37,310 bases of DNA from IMG/VR virus record IMGVR_UViG_3300044843_000483, positions 1 to 37,310 of that record. One strand, 5' to 3'. Below the pieces are notes generated by a model. It did no database searches, had not been told where the DNA came from, and saw only the letters and a program-made list of their open reading frames with translations. The number at the start of each line of letters is the position of its first letter. Position 1 is the stretch's first letter. The translations under genes and the position numbers were made by a program. Positions 31,728 to 37,310 of the stretch are shown one piece after another. Source of the stretch: a virus.

Positions 31728-31790
31728 GCATAACAAGCCGGTGTAGCGGATCGCCCCTGGCGGGGCTCCCGCTAACCGCCAGCGTTGAGC
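31728..31790 (-). repeat. attC site E (63 bp), bordering phage backbone
   Basis: Minus-strand boxes are GCTCAAC and GTTATGC. The inner arms GGCGGTTAGCGGGAGCCCC and GGGGCGATCCGCTACACCG pair with bulges, a typical short attC. The first box starts one base after the DUF4224 stop codon, so this is the upstream end of the array. Confidence 0.87.
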
Positions 31791-31791
31791 C

Positions 31792-32022
31792 TCAAGCTGC
31801 AGCCCTAACCCGCACCTGCGGAGGCCGCACCTTCGGCCGGGCCTCGCCCTTCTGCCCAGCGCACACGGCCTCGTAGTGGGCCCGCTCCAAGATAACGGCG
31901 CCATCGGTGGGCGACCGGCGGGCACGTGCGAAGCCCAGGCGGTGCAGCTCGTCCAGTTGCTCGCTGGACCTGCGGTAGCCGGTCAGGGCGACCAGCTCGG
32001 GCGGTGTGAGGGTGATGGTCAC
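31792..32022 (-). CDS. DUF4224 family phage protein
   Basis: 76 residues from GTG 32022, overlapping the upstream stop (GTGA). LTPPELVALTGYRRSSEQLD, then ELHRLGFARARRSPTDGAVI, is the DUF4224 pattern. Members usually lie just upstream of phage integrases. Here the integrase side is displaced by the cassette array. The stop is one base before an attC, so the gene might also be read as belonging to the array; family habit argues for phage backbone. Confidence 0.82.
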   Translation of the reverse strand: MTITLTPPELVALTGYRRSSEQLDELHRLGFARARRSPTDGAVILERAHYEAVCAGQKGEARPKVRPPQVRVRAAA

Positions 32023-32681
32023 AGCGACCCCCTCTGGTCAGCCCGCATGGCCGCAGCTGCTGCAGCCTCAAGCCCGGCGCGGCCGTTCTCGCCGTCCCAT
32101 CGGGCGTTGATCGCCTGCCAGCGCTCGCCTATGCGGTTGCCGTCAGAGGTCAGCCACTGCCAGATAGTGGCGTGCTGTGCCGCCGTGGCCGGCGCGGCGG
32201 GGGCTGCGGCGAGCATGGCGCGGTAGTCGCGCACGAACTGGTCGCAGTAGCGGTAGCAGCCGGCTTTTGCCATCGCCTGCGTCGGCATCACCGGCACCAG
32301 CGCGAAGCCCTGCGGCACGGCCACCGGCTGCGCAGCAGCCCACGCCGCCGCCAGTTCCAGCACCGCGCTGGCGCTGCACTCGGCACCGGCCGCGGCGCTG
32401 TCGTTGCCACGCTTGCGCTGTTCGTCGGCGTGGGCCAGCAGCATGTCGTGGGCTTGGTTCAGCAGCCCGGCCTGCTGCTCGGTCATGGCTTGGCGGGCCA
32501 CCATCTTCCCGGCGTCAGGAATATGGTCGGGCTGCGCATCTGCCGCCGCCAGGGCCTGATCGCGCATCTTCTTGACCTCTGCGATGCACTCGCTCTTGGT
32601 CAGGCTGTACGGGTTCTGGTTCAGGCGCTGGATCACCGTCAGCAGGACATCGGCCGGCGTCTGGATGCGGGGGGAATTCAT
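32019..32681 (-). CDS. Phage accessory protein, 220 residues
   Basis: Start ATG 32681 (MNSPRIQTPADVLLTVIQRL), coupled on both sides by four-base overlaps. The C-terminal part has FALVPVMPTQAMAKAG and YRAMLAAAPAA, a block that recurs in unrelated phage accessory proteins. The central part is helical. Its function is unknown. Confidence 0.6.
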   Translation of the reverse strand: MNSPRIQTPADVLLTVIQRLNQNPYSLTKSECIAEVKKMRDQALAAADAQPDHIPDAGKMVARQAMTEQQAGLLNQAHDMLLAHADEQRKRGNDSAAAGAECSASAVLELAAAWAAAQPVAVPQGFALVPVMPTQAMAKAGCYRYCDQFVRDYRAMLAAAPAAPATAAQHATIWQWLTSDGNRIGERWQAINARWDGENGRAGLEAAAAAAMRADQRGSL

Positions 32682-32911
32682 GCGAAAAGCTCCAACTGCG
32701 GCGCGGCGGCCGTGGCCGTGGGCGCCTGGTTGATCGGTGCGGTCTGCCGGGCCAGCCACTGCGCCTGGGTCTCGCGGACAACGCGGTTGTGGGCATCGCG
32801 CAGTGGCCGGCCGTCTGGGCCCGCGACGGCCAGCAGCCAGTTGCTGAACGGCTGGCCCATCGCGTCGGTGTGGCCCTCGGCGGCCCAGGTGACGAAGTCG
32901 GCGTGGTTCAT
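32678..32911 (-). CDS. Small protein ending in clamp-binding-like QLELF
   Basis: 77 residues, ATG 32911, four-base overlap with both neighbours. NHADFVTWAAEGHTDAMGQP and the following part are conserved-looking. The C-terminus reads PQLELFA, matching the QLxLF motif for the beta sliding clamp at a place where such motifs often sit. Unrecognised otherwise. Confidence 0.55.
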   Translation of the reverse strand: MNHADFVTWAAEGHTDAMGQPFSNWLLAVAGPDGRPLRDAHNRVVRETQAQWLARQTAPINQAPTATAAAPQLELFA

Positions 32912-33171
32912 GCGACCTCAACCGGCTGCAGTTCGTCCACCGTCTTGAACGTGGTCCAGCGCGGATGGCTCTCGCGCACCCGGCCGTTGCGGTCGGTGTG
33001 CTGCGTCACCGGGCCGGTGCTCTCGCAGCTGATCAGCTCGACGCCGGCCAGCTGGTCAACAGCGCGCACGACCATCGGGTGATCGTCGAATGCCGTCACG
33101 CCCACCCGGGCGCTGGGGCGCGTCTGCACCAGGTCGCCCACGGCGGGGGTCCAGAAGAGGTCGGGGGTCAT
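32908..33171 (-). CDS. Small phage protein, unknown
   Basis: 87 residues from ATG 33171 (MTPDLFWTPAVGDLVQTRPS), coupled to the methyltransferase stop. Beta-rich, with RAVDQLAGVELISCESTGPV and HTDRNGRVRESHPRW. Possibly a small RNA/DNA-binding barrel, but not recognised. The longer start at 33255 would run through the methyltransferase and is rejected. Confidence 0.55.
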   Translation of the reverse strand: MTPDLFWTPAVGDLVQTRPSARVGVTAFDDHPMVVRAVDQLAGVELISCESTGPVTQHTDRNGRVRESHPRWTTFKTVDELQPVEVA

Positions 33172-34730
33172 GCGGCCTCCCGCAGCGCCTGGCGCTCGCT
33201 GTAGTTCGCGGCCACCAGGGCGCAGGCCAGCGGCGGGCAAACGCTGTTGCCGCACATGCGCACCTGGGCGTCCTTGGGCAGCACGCGGCCGTCGTGGCCT
33301 CGGTCGATGATGTAGCTGGCCGGGAAGCCCTGGGCCGTGTACAGCTCGCGCGGCTGCAGCATCCGCATGCCGATGTCGGCGATGGCGTACTGCTGGCCGG
33401 CCACGGTCACCAGCGCGAAGCGGGGCTTCGTGGTGACGGTGTGCATGGGGTCGGGCAGCGGCGTGTCCTGGTCGCTGCCGTAGTAGGCGGTCAGGAAGGC
33501 GCTGACCAAGCCCATGACGTTGCCTGTCGATGGCCGGCTTGGCGTGCCACCGGCCGTAACGGTGTGCACGGGCTCGGCCAGGCCGCTGCCAACGCTACCT
33601 GTGCGGAACTTGGTGATGGTGCCGGCCACCAGGCTGTGGTGGTCCTGCGTGGTCACCGTGCCGATGGGCTGGCGCAGGTCGGTGCCGACCACGCCCGTGT
33701 AGTGCTTGGCCAGGAAAGCGGCCACCAGGGCATGCTTCGCAGCGCCGGCCACCACGGTGCCCAGCGGCTTGTCCAGGCCCGGCACGCGGGGCGCCTGGCC
33801 TTCGCGCTCGCCGTAGCCGGTCTGCACCAGCGTCGGGCTGCACAGCAGGTGCTCGGCCTTGGTGGTGATCGTGCTGACCGGCTCCGTGATCCCGCGCACC
33901 TTGCCGCCGTCACCGTGGCCGGTCTGGCCGATGCGCACCACGTAGGGCTGCGCGGCGTTGACCACGTACCGCATGACCCCATGGGCGATGCGGCGCAGCG
34001 TGGCCTCGGCCAGCGGGCGCTCGCGTTCGAAGATGCTGGGGCAGGGGATCGACCAGTCGATGCAGTCGGCCGCGGTGCGCCAGGGCATCAGGCCCTTGGC
34101 CTTCGCGTGCTTGGGGTCGGCGTGCGTCGGCTCAGGCCACACGATGGGCATGCCGTCGCGGCGGGCCACCAGAAACAGGCGCTTGCGGATGGTCGGCGCG
34201 CCGTAGTCGCAAGCGCGCAGCTCGCGCCACTCGACCATGTAGCCCAGGGCCTGCAGCTGTGCCACCCAACGCTGGAAGGTGCGGCCCTTGCGCTCGGGGC
34301 AGGGGCGGCCGTCTGCGGCCAGCGGGCCCCAGGTCTGGAACTCTTCGACGTTCTCCAGGCAGATGATGCGCGGGCGGGTCAGCTTGGCCCACTTCACCAC
34401 CACCCAGGCCAGGCCGCGCACGCGCTTGCTGACGGGCTTGCCGCCCTTGGCCTTGCTGAAGTGCTTGCAGTCGGGCGAAGCCCACAGCAGGCCCACCGGC
34501 CGGCCTTCGGTGACGGCCAGCGGATCGACCTCGAAGACGTCCGACACGAAGTGCTGGGTCTGCGGGTGGTTGGCCTGGTGCAGGCTCACCGCGGCCGGGT
34601 CGTGGTTGACCGCGATGTCCACGTGCCGGCCGATGGCCTGCTCAATGCCGGTGCTGGCGCCGCCACCACCTGCGAACAGATCCACCACCAGCTCGTCGGA
34701 CAGCGGCAGGATGAATTGAGGCTTCAGCAT
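33168..34730 (-). CDS. C5 cytosine DNA methyltransferase with internal PxxTVT repeats
   Basis: 520 residues from ATG 34730, which overlaps the upstream stop. Motif I is VVDLFAGGGGASTGIEQA (15-32) for AdoMet; the motif IV nucleophile is Cys88 in SPDC where most enzymes have PPC; ENV is at 126-128, IRKRLFLVAR at 181-190, RELYTAQGFP at 461-470 and GNSVCPP at 494-500. Residues 282-438 carry five degenerate copies of P-x-x-T-V/I-T in the target-recognition region. The enzyme probably masks the phage genome from host restriction. No partner endonuclease is visible. Confidence 0.9.
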   Translation of the reverse strand: MLKPQFILPLSDELVVDLFAGGGGASTGIEQAIGRHVDIAVNHDPAAVSLHQANHPQTQHFVSDVFEVDPLAVTEGRPVGLLWASPDCKHFSKAKGGKPVSKRVRGLAWVVVKWAKLTRPRIICLENVEEFQTWGPLAADGRPCPERKGRTFQRWVAQLQALGYMVEWRELRACDYGAPTIRKRLFLVARRDGMPIVWPEPTHADPKHAKAKGLMPWRTAADCIDWSIPCPSIFERERPLAEATLRRIAHGVMRYVVNAAQPYVVRIGQTGHGDGGKVRGITEPVSTITTKAEHLLCSPTLVQTGYGEREGQAPRVPGLDKPLGTVVAGAAKHALVAAFLAKHYTGVVGTDLRQPIGTVTTQDHHSLVAGTITKFRTGSVGSGLAEPVHTVTAGGTPSRPSTGNVMGLVSAFLTAYYGSDQDTPLPDPMHTVTTKPRFALVTVAGQQYAIADIGMRMLQPRELYTAQGFPASYIIDRGHDGRVLPKDAQVRMCGNSVCPPLACALVAANYSERQALREAA

Positions 34731-34969
34731 CAGATCGCTCCCACCCGCGCCCAGTGCGACACGCCATCCAGCGGGACACCCGAGTCGGCCGCGATCCACT
34801 GCGCGCCGTCCCAGTAGCCCGCGTACCACTCGCCGTCGCCCCACAGGAGCACGGTCTCCATCGCGTCAGGATGCGCCGACGCCACCGGCACCCACTCCAG
34901 CGTGGTGTGCACCACGCCAGCGGGTTCCAGCATCAGCACCGGGCCGGGGGTGCACACCACGGCGTTCAT
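34730..34969 (-). CDS. DUF551-like protein
   Basis: 79 residues from ATG 34969, overlapping the upstream stop and the methyltransferase start (TGATG). LEWVPVASAHPDAMETVLLW, then GEWYAGYWDGAQWIAADSG, GVSHWARV follows the DUF551 pattern found in phage accessory genes. Role unknown. Confidence 0.75.
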   Translation of the reverse strand: MNAVVCTPGPVLMLEPAGVVHTTLEWVPVASAHPDAMETVLLWGDGEWYAGYWDGAQWIAADSGVPLDGVSHWARVGAI

Positions 34970-35157
34970 TGCAGGACCGCCGGCTTCTTGGCCGTGCGCT
35001 TGGTGGGCTTCTCGGTCACGCCAGCGGCGGCCAGGGCCTGGCGCATGCCGGCCTCCAGCTCGGCCTGCTCGGCCGCGCCATCGTCGGCCAGGGTGCCGGC
35101 GTCGTCGTCGGCCTGGCCTTCGCCGGCCGCGGTCGGGGTCTTCAGTTCAAACGGCAT
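34966..35157 (-). CDS. Small acidic-basic tail protein, unknown
   Basis: 63 residues from ATG 35157 (MPFELKTPTAAGEGQADDDA), with GGAAGG upstream. The first two thirds are acidic and Ala-rich, and the end is basic (TKRTAKKPA), giving a bipolar small polypeptide. The start at 35229 would span the terminator and is not chosen. Confidence 0.5.
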   Translation of the reverse strand: MPFELKTPTAAGEGQADDDAGTLADDGAAEQAELEAGMRQALAAAGVTEKPTKRTAKKPAVLQ

Positions 35158-35282
35158 GGTCAGGTGCCTTCCAGTGGTGGCGGTGGGGAAGAAAAAGGGC
35201 CCCGCTTGCGCGGGCCGCGTGGCAGTCATGTGGCCCAGGGAGGTACAAAGCCGACGCCAGGCGGGCAGGCCCGGGAAAGGGT
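35158..35282. other. Intergenic region of 125 bp
   Basis: Apart from a terminator-like hairpin at 35190-35217 and the ribosome-binding site of the downstream minus-strand gene I see no gene. It separates the recombination block from the methyltransferase block, so a minus-strand promoter for the latter may lie here, but no convincing box pair is visible. Confidence 0.4.
35190..35217 (-). terminator. Intrinsic terminator, minus strand
   Basis: On the minus strand GGCCCGC and GCGGGGCC flank a GCAA loop with one bulged G, followed by CTTTTTCTTCC. It would end transcription from the exonuclease operon (35.3-37.3 kb). Confidence 0.6.
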
Positions 35283-35501
35283 TCAGCGCCGGCCGATGGA
35301 CCGGCCAAAGTCGATGGCCTCGCCGCGCAGGCGCTCGCGCGCCGGCTGGTCGGCCGCCAGAACCAGGGCCATCAAGGCCCCGGCGTAGAACGTGCGCTGC
35401 AGCAGGGCCGCGTGGTCCTGCATCGCAGGCGCCGGCAGCACGGCGGCCTGGTCTTCCCAGGCCTCGCTGAGGCAGGTGGGTTTTTTGGCGGTGGCTGCCA
35501 T
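35283..35501 (-). CDS. Small phage protein, unknown
   Basis: 72 residues from ATG 35501, separated by four bases from the exonuclease gene upstream. Helical, ending AIDFGRSIGRR. Last gene before the terminator. Position after the exonuclease might mark a recombination partner, but there is no motif to say so. Confidence 0.5.
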   Translation of the reverse strand: MAATAKKPTCLSEAWEDQAAVLPAPAMQDHAALLQRTFYAGALMALVLAADQPARERLRGEAIDFGRSIGRR

Positions 35502-35505
35502 GGCT

Positions 35506-37293
35506 TCAGGCCGACACGCCTTCCTCGATCAGATCGAGGTGGCGGTGCAGAGCGGTGCAGATGCGGCCGAAGTCGCTCTCGCGGTACAGCTTGGCGGCCT
35601 TGTCGGTGGCGGCCGGCGCGATGCCCAGCGTGTCGGCCACGAACGCGGCGGTGACGGTGAAGCCCAGGCGCTCGCAGATCGTGCCCAGCTTCAGCGTGGC
35701 GGGCTCGTTGGCCGGCTGGCGGATGGTGGCGGGGGCCGACGATGCCGACATCGTGGCGAACGGCATGGGGCGGTCCAGGGGCTCAGCGCGGGGCAGGATC
35801 GGCGCCGGGGCCGGGACAGGTGCAGGCACTGCAGCCGCGGCAAGCGCTGCCGCTTCGCGCTGCTGCTGCTCGGCCAGCCGGGCGGCTTCCTGCTCGCGGG
35901 CCCGCTGCTCGGCCGCGGCGATGCGTGCGGCCTCGTCGGCCTTGCGCTGCGCCTCGCGGGCCGCTTCCTGGGCCCGGTGCGTGGTCACCCGGGCCTGCAC
36001 CAGCGCCACGAAGTCGGCGTGCGGCTTGTGCACCAGGTCGCGCAGGTCGGCAAACAGGAACTCCAGCCCCTCGGCGTGGTCCCGGTACGCCGCGGCGTTG
36101 GCACGCACCAGGCGGGCCGCGCCATCGGCGGCAATCTTGGCTTGCGCCAGCGTGGTGTCCAGCGCGTCCTGCATGCTGGCAATGGACCGCTTGCCCTTGA
36201 TCGCGCCGGCGAAGTCGGCCACCTGCTGCTGGATGCGGTGCGGGTGCAGTTCGGCGTTCACCGCGGTGACGTGGGCGTCCAGCGCGCGGCGGGCGGCGGC
36301 GACGGCCTCTTCCTTGATCTCGACTTTGCGGCGCTCCACCAGCTTCTCGGCGGCCAAGCGCGTGTCGCGGGCCAGCTTGCGGCAGTCGGCCACGGCGCGG
36401 CGCATGGCTTCCACGTCGGTGATGCTGGCCAGGGCGCCGGCCTCGGCCTGGTCGAGCGCATCTTCGGCGCGCTTCAGCGCCTTGCACGCGGCGTCCACCG
36501 TGGCGAATTCGTTGTCCGTGGCCGGGGCCTTCGGCATCTTGCCGATGAAGGCCCGCAGGGCTTCGGCGAACGTCGGCAGGTTGCCAGCCACCGACAGCGC
36601 GCCATCCAGGCGCACGCTCACGGCCGGCAGGCTCTCCATGTGCTCGGCCTGGGCCGGCTCTGCGACAGCCGGGGGCGCGTAGGCCGCCAGGTCGGCTTCG
36701 AACTGCTGCCAGCCGGCCACGATCTGGGCGCGCAAGGCGTTGTCGGGCGTGTACCAGCAGTGGCGGGCCTCGACCAGTTCGCCGTCGTCGCTCCAACGGC
36801 TGGCCATGAACAGCACGCGCTGCGCGCCGCTCACCATGAGCTGCTGCTCCATCTGCACGCGGTAGTGCAGGGGCAGCTCACGGCCGCTTGCCACCTCGCG
36901 GAACTCGGGCGCGATGCTCTCGATCTGGTCGAAGGCGGCGCGCAGCTGGTCGTTCAGCGTCTTGTGTTCGAAGGCCACGTCTTCGCCGAACGTCAGGCCG
37001 TCGAAGCTGGCCGACAGCAGGCCATTGCTGGCCGTCACCGGGTACAGCGGCTCGCCGACGATCTCTTCGCCCAGCGGCCGGGCCAGGGCTTCGAAGCGGT
37101 GGCCGGCGTCAAACACGCGCTGGGTCGCGGTGTCCACGTCGGCCGTCAGGCCGGTGTGCACCTCGCGCAGGAGCTGGGCGCGGGTCTTGTACGGGCTGCA
37201 GCCCATCATGGCCGGCGCATCGCTGGCGTTGCGGTGCTTGGCGCGGTAGGCGTGCCACTCGGGGCTGCCCTGGGTCAGTTGGTGGATCTTCAT
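35506..37293 (-). CDS. YqaJ-type recombination exonuclease fused to coiled-coil region
   Basis: 595 residues from ATG 37293 with AGGAG upstream. The N-terminal ~210 residues are a YqaJ/lambda-exonuclease domain: GSPEWHAYRAKHRNASDAPA, FDAGHRFEALARP with the first acidic residue, LSASFDGLTFGEDVAFEHKT supplying Asp and the Glu-x-Lys, then HYRVQMEQQLMVSG. The middle (about 270-460) is a long DUF1351-like coiled coil of Ala/Arg/Glu. A Pro/Ala linker (about 475-505) joins a conserved C-terminal module with KLYRESDFGRICTALHRHLD. The enzyme resects double-strand DNA ends for annealing. No annealing protein is visible within the window; the gene may be at the start of a longer operon. Confidence 0.82.
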   Translation of the reverse strand: MKIHQLTQGSPEWHAYRAKHRNASDAPAMMGCSPYKTRAQLLREVHTGLTADVDTATQRVFDAGHRFEALARPLGEEIVGEPLYPVTASNGLLSASFDGLTFGEDVAFEHKTLNDQLRAAFDQIESIAPEFREVASGRELPLHYRVQMEQQLMVSGAQRVLFMASRWSDDGELVEARHCWYTPDNALRAQIVAGWQQFEADLAAYAPPAVAEPAQAEHMESLPAVSVRLDGALSVAGNLPTFAEALRAFIGKMPKAPATDNEFATVDAACKALKRAEDALDQAEAGALASITDVEAMRRAVADCRKLARDTRLAAEKLVERRKVEIKEEAVAAARRALDAHVTAVNAELHPHRIQQQVADFAGAIKGKRSIASMQDALDTTLAQAKIAADGAARLVRANAAAYRDHAEGLEFLFADLRDLVHKPHADFVALVQARVTTHRAQEAAREAQRKADEAARIAAAEQRAREQEAARLAEQQQREAAALAAAAVPAPVPAPAPILPRAEPLDRPMPFATMSASSAPATIRQPANEPATLKLGTICERLGFTVTAAFVADTLGIAPAATDKAAKLYRESDFGRICTALHRHLDLIEEGVSA

Positions 37294-37310
37294 TGCGCGG
37301 CTCCTTCGCT

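Larger units (their letters stand above)
29373..31790 (-). mobile_element. Integron-type gene-cassette array (five attC sites, no integron integrase)
   Basis: Five attC-like sites (29608-29708, 30074-30159, 30703-30829, 31305-31364, 31728-31790) separate short minus-strand ORFs with no other intergenic space. Outer boxes fit or nearly fit RYYYAAC and GTTRRRY, and the inner arms are complementary with small mismatches as in foldable attC sites. Implied cassettes are 31311-31733, 30709-31310, 30080-30708 and 29614-30079, plus a terminal unit down to about 29373 that lacks a complete attC. The array lies between the DUF4224 gene and the integrase-linked gene. There is no intI, attI or Pc that I can recognise. 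An array of attC sites without integrase is of the CALIN type. Confidence 0.85.

Noticed and set aside
33090-34817. Plus-strand open frame of 575 codons
   Set aside because: It is the antisense shadow of the cytosine methyltransferase, whose motifs are intact on the other strand.

Overview
This window is a temperate siphovirus genome, or most of one, from a high-GC betaproteobacterial (Burkholderiales-type) host. The evidence is the dense overlapping phage operons, GC-rich codon use and phage families common in that order (DUF4224, DUF2213, DUF6246 and DUF1833 types, RusA). I see no host gene. The integrase lies inside phage sequence rather than at an edge, which fits a free, circular or circularly permuted phage sequence better than a complete integrated prophage. 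The repressor/control region is not in the window and probably lies beyond one or both ends.

Layout: 1-4.1 kb (+) is an early block of DNA-binding and replication genes, with an O-like initiator carrying 11-bp iterons and a RusA resolvase. 4.1-8.9 kb (+) is packaging and portal: terminase small and large subunits, portal, an HNH/AP2 homing endonuclease and a Mu F-like head protein. 8.9-12.5 kb (+) is the capsid: DUF2213 protease with a probable in-frame scaffold, decoration protein, major capsid protein and connector. 12.6-14.9 kb (+) is a compositionally distinct fibre plus glycoside hydrolase pair. 14.9-24.9 kb (+) is the tail. 24.9-27.6 kb (+) holds a membrane protein, an HTH-metallophosphoesterase, an endolysin and a 3TM holin. 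27.6-27.9 kb is a structured, AT-richer candidate attP. Everything from 27.9 to 37.3 kb is on the minus strand: a tyrosine integrase, a gene-cassette array, DUF4224, small accessory genes, a C5 cytosine methyltransferase and a YqaJ-type exonuclease fusion.

Two features stand out. First, 29.37-31.79 kb is an integron-type cassette array inside the phage: five attC sites with R/L core boxes and foldable arms, separating short ORFs whose stops commonly fall in or beside the attC core. No integron integrase is present; the only recombinase is a phage-type enzyme. The array sits between DUF4224 and the integrase-proximal gene.

Second, a 12-bp motif (consensus TYCCTAGCATGC) recurs eight or nine times. 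All copies are on the + strand, all lie between 5.9 and 24.9 kb, and each precedes a start codon. For four genes without a Shine-Dalgarno sequence, the start codon lies exactly where a transcript would begin if TAGCAT were a -10 box. This suggests a late regulon with leaderless mRNAs.
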